59,239 nt of DNA, taken from NCBI GenBank assembly GCA_021799495.1, contig JAJZAI010000019.1, positions 1 through 59,239 on the forward strand, written 5' to 3'. Shown here piece after piece: positions 17,167 to 25,273 of this stretch (positions within the stretch are counted from its first letter, which is position 1; every line of letters begins with the position of its first letter). Below the pieces are notes generated by a model. It did not search any database and was not told the DNA's origin. It worked only from the letters and a program-made list of their open reading frames with translations. Position numbers and translations under genes: made by a program. Origin of the DNA: Deltaproteobacteria bacterium. GTDB taxonomy: Bacteria > Desulfobacterota > Binatia > Binatales > Binataceae.

Positions 17167-18213
17167 TCAGCCGGCGAAGGCTTCGGCGGCGGCTTCGGCC
17201 GCCGCCGCGACCGCGCGATCGATATCGGCCCGCGCTATTCCATGATGCGTAACGGCGCGGAACGCCGCGGGCCCGCGCGCGCCGACCAGCACGCCGCGTT
17301 CTTTCAGCGCCGTAACGAACTTCGCCGCTTCGTCCGCGCCGCCGTCAACGTCGAACACGACCATATTTGTGCGCCGTTTCACCGGACGCACGTTGATTCC
17401 AGCGATCAGGCCGAGTCCCTCGGCTAGCGCACGGGCGTTGCGATGGTCATCCGCAAGCCGATCGACCATGGTCTCGAGCGCGACGATTCCGGCCGCCGCG
17501 ATTATGCCCGCCTGCCGCATCCCGCCGCCGAGCATCTTGCGCATCCGATGCGCCCTTGCGACGAACTCGCGCGAGCCGCAGATCAGCGATCCGACCGGGC
17601 ATCCGAGGCCCTTCGACAGGCAGAACGACACCGTATCGAAATGCGCGGCGATCTCGCGCGCGCTCGATTCGAGCGCAATCGCGGCGTTGAAGATGCGGGC
17701 ACCGTCCAGATGCGCCGGCAGACCGCGCGAGCGCGCCAGCCCGGCGGCTGCTTCAAGATGGGAATTTTCGACCGCCGCGCCGGCGCAAAGATTGTGGGTA
17801 TTTTCGAGCGCGACCAATCCGGGCGGCGCGAAATGCGCGTCGGGCGGACGCTCCAGCTCTTCCCGCAGTTGATCGAGATCGAGTTCGCCGCCCGGCAGAT
17901 TCCGTATCGGCGTCATCACCACGCCGCCCAGCGCCGCGGCGCCGCCGGCTTCATAAACGTAAGTGTGCGCCTGATCGCCGAGGAACGCTTTCGCGCCGCG
18001 CGCGCAGTGCGCAAGCATCGCGGCAAGGTTCGCCATCGTGCCGCTGGGCGTGAACAGCGCGGCTTCCTTGCCAACGATATCGGCCGCCATCCGCTGCAAG
18101 CGGTTGACGGTCGGATCCTCGCCGTAAACGTCGTCGCCGACCTCCGCGCGCGCCATCGCTTCGCGCATCGCGGCGGTCGGCAGCGTCACGGTATCGCTGC
18201 GCAAATCGATCAC
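17167..18213 (-). CDS. ltaE: Low-specificity L-threonine aldolase
   Basis: A 348-residue PLP enzyme of fold type I that cleaves threonine or allo-threonine to glycine and acetaldehyde. It starts with the signature MIDLRSDTVT; GDDVYGEDPTVNRLQ, HLDGARIFNAA (with PLP-binding Asp170) and the Schiff-base lysine Lys201 in FCLSKGLGCPVGS are present. Length is normal. It begins 8 bases after the CbbQ-like ATPase gene, so the two probably form one transcript, an unusual pairing without known meaning. Confidence 0.92.
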   Translation of the reverse strand: MIDLRSDTVTLPTAAMREAMARAEVGDDVYGEDPTVNRLQRMAADIVGKEAALFTPSGTMANLAAMLAHCARGAKAFLGDQAHTYVYEAGGAAALGGVVMTPIRNLPGGELDLDQLREELERPPDAHFAPPGLVALENTHNLCAGAAVENSHLEAAAGLARSRGLPAHLDGARIFNAAIALESSAREIAAHFDTVSFCLSKGLGCPVGSLICGSREFVARAHRMRKMLGGGMRQAGIIAAAGIVALETMVDRLADDHRNARALAEGLGLIAGINVRPVKRRTNMVVFDVDGGADEAAKFVTALKERGVLVGARGPAAFRAVTHHGIARADIDRAVAAAAEAAAEAFAG

Positions 18214-18221
18214 GAAACTCC

Positions 18222-19097
18222 CTACTCGGGCATGATCGCCTTCACGATTTCGTCGATCGCGCGCTTGCTGTCGGCTTCGTCGGTGAGCGACCAGGTGACG
18301 GCGACGGTGGCGGCGCGCCGCGGCGAAATATTCTGGCGGATCAGCTCGCCGGCGTAGATCAGCAGGCGCGTCGATACGCCTTCTTCCAGTCCCGACGCCT
18401 TCAGATGGCGCACCTTTTCGCCGAGCACCGCGAGCTGGTTCGCCATGTCGCGATCGACTCCCGCCTCGTGCGCGATAATTTCGACTTCTTTCTCCGCCGG
18501 CGGATAGTCAAATTCGATCGTCACGAAGCGCTGGCGGGTGGAATGTTTAAGGTTCTTCTGGATGCTCTGGTAGCCGGGGTTGTAGGAAATCACCAGCAGA
18601 AAGCCGTCGTGCGCCTCGATCGTCTCGCCACGTTTTTCGATCGGCAGGAGCCGCCGATGATCCGACAGCGGATGGATCAGGACGGTGGTGTCCTTGCGCG
18701 CTTCGACGATTTCGTCGAGGTAGCAGATCGCGCCGCGGCGGACCGCCTGCGTCAGTGGTCCGTCAACCCATACGGTTTCGTCCGCCTGAATCAGAAAACG
18801 GCCGACCAGATCGCTGCCGGTCAGGTCTTCGTGGCAGGCGACGGTGATCAATTCGTTGGGGCCGTTGTCGAGCATGGCGAGCTGATGCGCCATGTGCTCG
18901 ACGAAGCGGGTCTTGCCGCATCCGGTCGGGCCTTTCAGCAGAACCGGCAGGCGCGCCTTGTACGCGGCGGTGAAAATGTCGACTTCGTCGGCGATCGGCA
19001 GATAGTACGGCGTGGCGCCGGGGTCGAGATGACGCACCTCGGGGCCTTCGTGGCTGCCCTGGGTTCGAGTGTCGAATTTTTTCAGTTCAATCGCCAT
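18222..19097 (-). CDS. MoxR-type AAA+ ATPase, CbbQ/NirQ/NorQ subfamily
   Basis: A 291-residue AAA+ ATPase with Walker A GPTGCGKT (residues 56-63), Walker [12 protein letters not shown] and the motif [32 protein letters not shown] that marks CbbQ/NorQ proteins. Such ATPases, with a VWA-domain partner (CbbO/NorD), remodel and activate enzymes such as Rubisco or nitric oxide reductase. No VWA partner and no Rubisco or nor genes occur in the window, so the target is unknown. AAGGTGAG precedes the ATG. It is the first gene of a run with threonine aldolase. Confidence 0.88.
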   Translation of the reverse strand: MAIELKKFDTRTQGSHEGPEVRHLDPGATPYYLPIADEVDIFTAAYKARLPVLLKGPTGCGKTRFVEHMAHQLAMLDNGPNELITVACHEDLTGSDLVGRFLIQADETVWVDGPLTQAVRRGAICYLDEIVEARKDTTVLIHPLSDHRRLLPIEKRGETIEAHDGFLLVISYNPGYQSIQKNLKHSTRQRFVTIEFDYPPAEKEVEIIAHEAGVDRDMANQLAVLGEKVRHLKASGLEEGVSTRLLIYAGELIRQNISPRRAATVAVTWSLTDEADSKRAIDEIVKAIMPE

Positions 19098-19162
19098 CGC
19101 TCACCTTTTTCGCACGGCGGTCGTTAGTTCGCCCGGATTGTAGGAAACGCCTCGCCAATTAC

Positions 19163-20656
19163 TCAAGACCGATGCCGCTTCGGCGTGAGTATCGACTGCC
19201 CGCCTGGAGTATCGCGCAACTCATAACCGAGCTGATCGGCCTTTTCATTTATCTGCACTCTCAATGCATCGGCGCGCTTGAAATCGCGACAAGCTCTCGC
19301 GAGCTCACGTTCCTTCTGCAAATTCTCCAACTCAAGCAAGCCGAACGCGCGCTCCTCGCTCAGACTTTCGTTCAATCGCTCCGCGAGGCCAAGACCCAGA
19401 AGCTCGTCAAATCGCAGCAGAGTCTTCAAAACCAACAAATCGCCGCGGCGGTACGCTTGACCAATCATGTCCAATACAATTGCCAACGCGCGCGGGGTGT
19501 TTAGATCCTGGTTGATCTCTTCGTGAAAACTCTCGATATATGCGTTCGTCCACGCGGCATCTTCAAAATCTGTAGCGCCGGAGCGCTGTGCATTCCGGCA
19601 AAATTCGTCGAGGTAATCGAGTTTCAATTCCATAGCCTCGACTGCGCTAATACTGAACGCTAACTCGGAACGGTATTTCGCGCCGAGACACAGCATCCGA
19701 AACGCGAGCGGATTGATTCCCGCCGCGACCAGATCATCGAGCACCGGAAAGCGTCCCGCACTTTTCGAGATCTTGGCGCCCTCCATCCCGACCAGAAACG
19801 CATTGTGCACGAAGTAGCGGGCGAACGGATGGCCGGTCGCGCTTTCGGATTGCGCGATCTCGTTCTCGTGATGCACCGGGATATGGTCGAGGCCGCCCGA
19901 ATGGATATCCAGCGTCTCGCCCAGATACTTCATCGACATCGCCGAGCACTCGATATGCCATCCGGGATAGCCGCGTCCCCACGGCGAATCCCATTGCATC
20001 AGATGAGCCGGCTGATTGAGCACCCACAGCGCGAAATCGTGCGGACTCTTTTTGTCGGGCGAATGTTCCAGCCGCTGGCCGGCGTGCTGCTCGGCAAGAC
20101 TCTGGCGCGCCAGCCGTCCGATCCCGCCCGGCCCGCGCCATTTTTCCACGTCGAAATAGACGCCCGACGGCGTTTTGTAGCCGTAACCGTTCGCCATGAT
20201 GCGCCCGATCACCGCGATCATCGCGCCGATATTGTCGGTGGCGCGGCAGAGCGCGCTTTGCGGCGGCGCCGGATGGTCGCCGGCGGGCGCGTCGGGCGGC
20301 AGTTCGATATTGAGCGCGGCGCAATCGCGCTTGAACTGCGCGATATAAAAATCGGCGACTTCGCGCGGAGATTTCCCCTGCGCGCGCGCGGTCTTTTCGA
20401 TCTTGTCCTCGCCCGCGTCGGCGTCCGAGGTCATGTGGCCGACGTCGGTGATATTCATCACATGCCGAACGTCGTAACCGTTGAAGCAAAGCGCGCGCCT
20501 GAGCGTATCCACAAACACATAGGCGCGCATATTCCCCAGATGCTGCGGCAGATAGACGGTCGGTCCGCAGGAATAAAACGTCACGATCCCCGGCTTCAGC
20601 GGGACGAATTCTTCGACCGCGCGATGGAGCGAATTGTAAATCTGGAACGGCTTCAC
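19163..20656 (-). CDS. cysS: Cysteinyl-tRNA synthetase
   Basis: A 497-residue class I synthetase attaching cysteine to tRNA-Cys. Cys30 (FYSCGPTVY) and later HIECSAM and GGLDHIPVHHENE supply the zinc ligands that select cysteine. The HIGH motif is the accepted variant HLGN (39-42) and KMSKS is KISKS. The C-terminal part has the usual anticodon-binding region. Length is slightly above the common 460-480. The 3' third looks less GC-rich than the 5' part and neighbours. It lies 66 bases downstream of the DCC-family gene on the same strand. Confidence 0.95.
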   Translation of the reverse strand: MKPFQIYNSLHRAVEEFVPLKPGIVTFYSCGPTVYLPQHLGNMRAYVFVDTLRRALCFNGYDVRHVMNITDVGHMTSDADAGEDKIEKTARAQGKSPREVADFYIAQFKRDCAALNIELPPDAPAGDHPAPPQSALCRATDNIGAMIAVIGRIMANGYGYKTPSGVYFDVEKWRGPGGIGRLARQSLAEQHAGQRLEHSPDKKSPHDFALWVLNQPAHLMQWDSPWGRGYPGWHIECSAMSMKYLGETLDIHSGGLDHIPVHHENEIAQSESATGHPFARYFVHNAFLVGMEGAKISKSAGRFPVLDDLVAAGINPLAFRMLCLGAKYRSELAFSISAVEAMELKLDYLDEFCRNAQRSGATDFEDAAWTNAYIESFHEEINQDLNTPRALAIVLDMIGQAYRRGDLLVLKTLLRFDELLGLGLAERLNESLSEERAFGLLELENLQKERELARACRDFKRADALRVQINEKADQLGYELRDTPGGQSILTPKRHRS

Positions 20657-20722
20657 GATAACGTCAGATTAAATTAGCCCGCCGCGCCGTTCGGCCACAA
20701 GGCGTATCACGGCGGACGCGCG

Positions 20723-21160
20723 TTATAAGGAACAGGCTGTGTCTGGCGATGGCGACTCGCCCGCTCGGCCGCGGCCGCGAGACGCCGCGATTCGCTTGTA
20801 TTGGCGATCGGCGAGCCACGCGAAGCCCGGCAGATACCATAGATACGCGAGCAATCCGCGGACTCCGCGCTGCTGGCGCAGCACTTCATTGATGGCGCGC
20901 GCGCCGCGCCACACGCATCCGGAATCATTGACGACGTGCAGTTCTTCGAGCAGCGCCGGCATCGTCAAATCGGGAAATCCGGCGCGCACGCCGTCATCGT
21001 TGAAGTCGAGCAGATCGATCTTCCCCGAATTGTCGAAGAGCCGCACGGCTTCGGCGCTCATCCGGCAGAGTTCGCATCCGCCGTCGTACAGCACCGCTAT
21101 CCGACCGGCACGAGCGCGTCCGGGATTAGCGGCCGGAACGGAACTGGACGGCGCATCCAT
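20723..21160 (-). CDS. DCC-family thiol-disulfide oxidoreductase (DUF393)
   Basis: A 145-residue protein with the hallmark YDGGCELC (Asp-x2-Cys-x2-Cys) after an N-terminal hydrophilic stretch, then LLDFNDDGV and RGARAINEVLRQQ, followed by a hydrophobic patch (LLAYLWYLPGFAWLADRQYKRIA). This is the thioredoxin-like DCC family, predicted to handle disulfides; real substrates are mostly unknown. It starts 7 bases after the free-standing LeuA regulatory domain gene, so both are one transcript. Its tail is Arg/Ser-rich. Confidence 0.85.
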   Translation of the reverse strand: MDAPSSSVPAANPGRARAGRIAVLYDGGCELCRMSAEAVRLFDNSGKIDLLDFNDDGVRAGFPDLTMPALLEELHVVNDSGCVWRGARAINEVLRQQRGVRGLLAYLWYLPGFAWLADRQYKRIAASRGRGRAGESPSPDTACSL

Positions 21161-21167
21161 GCGCGCC

Positions 21168-21680
21168 CTAGCGCTGGCCGTACTTGGGATTTCGCGCCAT
21201 CTCGCGCTGGCGCAGGTTCTCGCGCCAGATCCGCCATTCGTAGCCCTCGACCAGCGACTTCCATCCGGCTTCGATCGTGTTTCCCGAGCGGGCCAGCGTC
21301 GTCCACGACAGCCGGCCGTCGGTGAACTTGTTCACCGTGATCACGTCGGCCTCGGTCGATTCGCCGGTGGCGTGGGCGTAGGTCTCGGTCACGCGAACTT
21401 CGCTCAGATACGGAAAGTACTTGAGCAGCGCCTTGCGCAGCGCGTTGTCGAGCGCATGCACCACGCCGACGCCGCGCGCGGCTTCGGTCTCCTCGACCCC
21501 GCCGATTCTGATCACCAAGGTCGCGTCGCAAACCATCCGGCCCTCGAAGTAATCGTCGATTACCCGCCGCCGGATAATCTGGAAAGGCGCAACATAGTCG
21601 GGCGCGGTTTTCAGTTCGGCCAGTTCGCGCGAGGCTTGCGGCGCCTCTTGTTCTTCAAAAATCGATTCGCTTTCGGACAC
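21168..21680 (-). CDS. Free-standing LeuA/CimA-type regulatory domain
   Basis: A 170-residue protein matching only the C-terminal allosteric (dimerisation) domain of alpha-isopropylmalate and citramalate synthases. The signature parts are a GVGVVHALDNALRKAL helix, then LKYFPYLSEVRVTETYAHA, and WTTLARSGNTIEAGWKSLVEGYEW, which is the counterpart of the WGTVGVSxNIIEASWxAL stretch of citramalate synthase. The catalytic TIM barrel is absent, and the ORF has its own start and a 30-residue polar leader, so it is not the 3' end of a broken synthase. It may bind leucine, isoleucine or another ligand and regulate an enzyme in trans, or be recruited for something else. It is followed 7 bases later by the DCC gene. 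Confidence 0.75.
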   Translation of the reverse strand: MSESESIFEEQEAPQASRELAELKTAPDYVAPFQIIRRRVIDDYFEGRMVCDATLVIRIGGVEETEAARGVGVVHALDNALRKALLKYFPYLSEVRVTETYAHATGESTEADVITVNKFTDGRLSWTTLARSGNTIEAGWKSLVEGYEWRIWRENLRQREMARNPKYGQR

Positions 21681-21774
21681 CGCCTAATCCTTCGATCGAA
21701 TTATCTTGTGGTTGCATATCTGCATCAAGCGAAAATGTGGCTGTACGAATTGCGCGGACAGTTTTTCCACAACT

Positions 21775-22539
21775 TCACATCGCCAACCCGCCGTCAATTT
21801 GAACCACGGCGCCGGTGATATACGCGGCCGCGTCGCTCAGCAGAAACGCCGCCGCCGGCGCCACGTCCGCGACGGAGCCGAATCGTCCCAGCGGAATCAT
21901 CTCGAGCGCCGCCTTGCGATTCGCTTCCGGCAACGCGGCGGTCATGTCGGTTTCGATAAAGCCGAGCGCCAGCGCGTTCACGCGCACGCCCATCCGGCCC
22001 AACTCCTTCGCCATCGCTTTGGTCATTCCGATCAGGCCCGCCTTCGACGCCGAGTAGTTGACCTGCCCGGCCATGCCGCTCAGTCCGCTGACCGAAGTGA
22101 CGTTGAGGATCGCGCCGCGTTTCGCCTTCATCATGATGAACGCCGCCGCGCGCGCGAAATTGAATGCGCCCGTCAGGTTGACGCGCAGCACTTCGCTCCA
22201 GTCCTCTTCCGTCATCATCACGAGCAGCTTGTCGCGGGTCAGGCCGGCGTTGTTGACGAGTCCGTCGATCGCGCCGAATTCTTTTTTTACCGCATTGACC
22301 ATCTCGCGCGCGGCCTTGAGATCGCCAACGTCGGCCTTGAAAGCCATCGCTTTCACGCCGCACGCCGACAGTTCTTCTTTGAGTTCCGCCGCCTGCGCGT
22401 CGCTGCGCGCGTAATTGAACGCGACATTGGCGCCGCATCGCGCGGCTTCGAGCGCGATCGCGCGGCCAATTCCGCGCGTCGCCCCGGTCACGATTATTCC
22501 CTTGCCCGCGAGATCGCTCACTTGCCTGATAAAGTCCAA
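21775..22539 (-). CDS. fabG: 3-oxoacyl-ACP reductase
   Basis: A 254-residue NADPH-dependent SDR. TGATRGIG (residues 18-25), NNAGLTRDKLLVMMTEEDW, SVSG...YSASKAG and the ending GAVVQIDGGLAM are typical of FabG, which reduces beta-ketoacyl-ACP in fatty-acid elongation. With the PHA synthase in the window, it could also provide 3-hydroxyacyl-CoA (PhaB-like activity); this is inference. It lies 94 bases upstream of the LeuA-domain gene on the same strand, and no other fab gene is near. Confidence 0.9.
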   Translation of the reverse strand: MDFIRQVSDLAGKGIIVTGATRGIGRAIALEAARCGANVAFNYARSDAQAAELKEELSACGVKAMAFKADVGDLKAAREMVNAVKKEFGAIDGLVNNAGLTRDKLLVMMTEEDWSEVLRVNLTGAFNFARAAAFIMMKAKRGAILNVTSVSGLSGMAGQVNYSASKAGLIGMTKAMAKELGRMGVRVNALALGFIETDMTAALPEANRKAALEMIPLGRFGSVADVAPAAAFLLSDAAAYITGAVVQIDGGLAM

Positions 22540-22672
22540 CTCGTATGGCGCATGCCGGCCGACGCCAGACGCAATCCGCGGCCGGACCGGACGCTTGCCG
22601 CGCGCGCGCGACCGCCCGGTGCACTCGGTTCAATTTTCACGGTGATGCCGCCGGCGCCGGCGCGCCCTCCGC

Positions 22673-23059
22673 TCAGACGCTGAACGACGAGCCGCATCCG
22701 CAGGTGCGGCTGGCGCGCGGATTGTCGAAGCGGAAGCCGGCGTTATGCAGTCCTTCGACAAAATCCAGCGTGACGCCGGCGATATACGGCAACGAAACGT
22801 CATCGACCAACACCTTGACGCCATCGATTGTCGTTATCCGGTCGCCTTCCTTGGCCTCGTCGAAACTCAACGAATATTGGAATCCCGAACATCCGCCTCC
22901 GACCACCGAGATGCGCAGTCCCGATTCCGGTCCGAGCCCCTCTTTGACGATCATGCGGCGCACGGTCTCAAGCGCTTTCGGCGTAAGTTTTACTTCCGGC
23001 GCGTCAGCGAAATTCGCGCTGGCGGCCGTTTCATGCTGTTGATGGAGTTCGTCTGCCAT
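22673..23059 (-). CDS. erpA: A-type Fe-S carrier / insertion protein
   Basis: A 128-residue A-type carrier delivering Fe-S clusters to apo-proteins. The three cluster cysteines are Cys57 in GGGCSGFQY and Cys120 and Cys122 in TCGCGSSFSV. The start at 23059 is preferred because GGAGG lies 6-7 bases upstream; an in-frame start nine codons earlier is less likely. The N-terminal 20 residues are polar and longer than in most ErpA/IscA. There are no isc or suf genes nearby. It is divergent from queG, itself a two-cluster Fe-S enzyme. Confidence 0.9.
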   Translation of the reverse strand: MADELHQQHETAASANFADAPEVKLTPKALETVRRMIVKEGLGPESGLRISVVGGGCSGFQYSLSFDEAKEGDRITTIDGVKVLVDDVSLPYIAGVTLDFVEGLHNAGFRFDNPRASRTCGCGSSFSV

Positions 23060-23232
23060 CGAAACCTCCGAAGCATCGGGCGGCATATTCCGGCGGCCCG
23101 TTAACCCAATCTTAACTTATCGGCAACCGCAACGCATCCCGTCCTTCCGGACTCTCGATCGCGGCATCCCGCCGTATCCGCGACGCCATCGATGCGCCAT
23201 GCGTGCTATCCTTTGCCTGACCGGCGGAAACC

Positions 23233-24351
23233 ATGCGGCCGCTTGCCAAACAGCTTGAATCGATCGCCCTGGAACAAGGTTTTATTCTAATCGGCTTCGC
23301 GGCCTTGCGCCGGCTTGACGAACGCGCCGAGTTTTTCTCCCGATGGCTCGCTGAAGGTCGGGCGGCCGAGATGGGCTGGCTTGCGAAATCGCCGGAAAAA
23401 CGCCTTGACCCGCGGTTGATCGATCCGCGCCTGCGCTCCGCGATCATGCTGGCGTGGCCGTATGCGCCGCCGCGCATTCCCGAGATCGACTGGTGCGCCG
23501 AGATGCGCGGGCGGATCGCCGCGTACGCGCTCGGCCCCGACTATCATGAGACGGTAAAGGCCCGTGCGACCGCCGTCGCCAAGGAGCTCGCCACGGCCCG
23601 ACCCGGCTCGGTGACGCGCGTTTACGTTGACACCGGCCCCGTCTTCGAGCGCGAATGGGCCGCCGACGCGCGTCTCGGATGGTTCGGACGCAACACGAAC
23701 CTGCTCAATCGCTATCACGGTTCGTATTTCTTTCTGGCTGAAATCCTGACCGACGCCGAATTCGACGCGCCCGCCGAACCTTATCGCGAACACTGCGGCA
23801 CGTGCCGCCGATGCCTTGATCTCTGCCCGACCGGAGCGCTCGCGGACGGCTATATGCTCGAACCGCGGCTCTGCATTTCGTACCTTACGATCGAGCATCG
23901 CGGGCCGATTCCGCGCGCGATGCGGCCACGGCTTGGCGCGTGGATCTTCGGATGCGACGTTTGCCAGGAGGTATGTCCGTGGAACGCCGACGACGCCGCC
24001 GCAACGCCTGTCAATGAGGAGCTGGCGCCGTCGCTGGCCGCATTGCTCGCGCTCGACGACGACGGTTTCCGGCGCCGCTTCGCGAAGTCCGCGATTCGCC
24101 GCACGAAACGGCGCGGCCTGCTGCGCAACGCCGCGATCGCGCTTGGCAACAGCGGCAATCCCGCCGCGATCGCGCCGCTCACCCGCGCGCTCGCGTCCGA
24201 ACCGGAGCCTTTGGTGCGCGCGCACGCCGCATGGGCGCTCGGCCGCTTCGCGGCATCCGACGCGCACGCCGCGCTTGAACGCGCGCGCGCCCGCGAGCCG
24301 AATCCGTCTGTGCTCGCGGAAATTTCGCTGGCGCTCGAGCGCGCGCCTTGA
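23233..24351 (+). CDS. queG: Epoxyqueuosine reductase
   Basis: A 372-residue cobalamin- and Fe-S-dependent enzyme catalysing the last step of queuosine synthesis in tRNA. The catalytic Asp133 lies in YVDTGPVFERE; two 4Fe-4S motifs are at Cys188-191-194-198 (CGTCRRCLDLCP) and Cys241-244-248 (CDVCQEVCP), with Cys214 completing the usual set. The C-terminal 90 residues form HEAT-like helices (LRNAAIALGNSGNP...), as in longer QueG forms. It starts about 170 bases from the divergent erpA and is followed by the SirB1-like gene. Confidence 0.94.
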   Translation: MRPLAKQLESIALEQGFILIGFAALRRLDERAEFFSRWLAEGRAAEMGWLAKSPEKRLDPRLIDPRLRSAIMLAWPYAPPRIPEIDWCAEMRGRIAAYALGPDYHETVKARATAVAKELATARPGSVTRVYVDTGPVFEREWAADARLGWFGRNTNLLNRYHGSYFFLAEILTDAEFDAPAEPYREHCGTCRRCLDLCPTGALADGYMLEPRLCISYLTIEHRGPIPRAMRPRLGAWIFGCDVCQEVCPWNADDAAATPVNEELAPSLAALLALDDDGFRRRFAKSAIRRTKRRGLLRNAAIALGNSGNPAAIAPLTRALASEPEPLVRAHAAWALGRFAASDAHAALERARAREPNPSVLAEISLALERAP

Positions 24352-24393
24352 GCCGCGCCCTCGATCTGGAATAACACTGGAGTTGGACATCCG

Positions 24394-25227
24394 ATGGCCG
24401 TTTCCACCGATCCCCGGCGCGATTTCACTTCGATCACGGCGCGCGAGCCGATTCCGCTGGCCCGCGGCGCGCTGCTGATCGCGAGCGAGGAATATCCCGG
24501 CCTCGATATCGAGCACTATCTCGATCGCATCGCGGAACTGGCGCGCGAGGCCGAACCCCTCGTCCGCGGCGGCGACAATACGGTCGAGCAGGTACAGTTG
24601 CTGTCGGAATTTCTGTTCGTGCGGAAGGGTTTCGAAGGCAACCGCGACGCTTTCGGCGATTCGCGCAATTCGTTTCTCAACGAAGTCATCGATCGCCGCC
24701 TCGGCATCCCGATTACGCTCTCCGTGATCTATCTCGAAGTCGGCCGCCGCCTGGGGCTCAATCTGCACGGCGTTTCATTTCCCGCGCATTTCCTGGTCAA
24801 AGCGGTTGACGACCGCGGCGAACTGATTATCGACCCGTTCAACGGCGGCGCGATTATCGGTCTCGACGAAATCCGCGCCCGTCTCGCCCAAATCTACAGC
24901 CAACCCGTCGAGGTGCATCCCGCGATGCTCAAGGCGGTCGGCGCGCGGCTGATTCTGACCCGGATGCTTCGCAACCTGAAGGGCATCTACGCCAGCGGCG
25001 CGGATTGGCCGCGCACGCTCGCCGCGCTCGATCGCATTCTGATCCTGGATCCGCGCGCGTCCGACGAAATCCTCGAACGCGCCGCGCTCTACGAACGGAT
25101 GGAATGTTTCAGCGCGGCGCTCGGCGACTTTCAGAGTTTTCTTTCCATCGCCCCCGACCATCCGCACGCCGACGGCGCGCGCGAATCGGTGGTGCGCCTG
25201 ATGCGCCAGGTGGCGCGCATCAATTAA
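24394..25227 (+). CDS. SirB1-like transglutaminase-like/TPR protein
   Basis: A 277-residue cytosolic protein of the SirB1 family. The N-terminal part has the LSEFLFVRKGFEGNRDAFGDSRNSFLNEVIDRRLGIPITLSVIY core and LHGVSFPAHFLVK, a degenerate transglutaminase-like fold; the C-terminal part has TPR-like helices (TLAALDRILILDP...ERAALYERM). The molecular function of the family is not established. Start 24394 follows GGAG at a usable distance. It lies between queG and the lut operon on the same strand, with 42- and 46-base gaps. Confidence 0.85.
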   Translation: MAVSTDPRRDFTSITAREPIPLARGALLIASEEYPGLDIEHYLDRIAELAREAEPLVRGGDNTVEQVQLLSEFLFVRKGFEGNRDAFGDSRNSFLNEVIDRRLGIPITLSVIYLEVGRRLGLNLHGVSFPAHFLVKAVDDRGELIIDPFNGGAIIGLDEIRARLAQIYSQPVEVHPAMLKAVGARLILTRMLRNLKGIYASGADWPRTLAALDRILILDPRASDEILERAALYERMECFSAALGDFQSFLSIAPDHPHADGARESVVRLMRQVARIN

Positions 25228-25273
25228 GCTGTACGCGCGCCTTTTGCGCCGCGCGGCCTTCGGAGATTCAATC

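Noticed and set aside
23287-24768. 493-codon frame antisense to queG
   Set aside because: No recognisable domain; queG has complete Fe-S motifs on the other strand.
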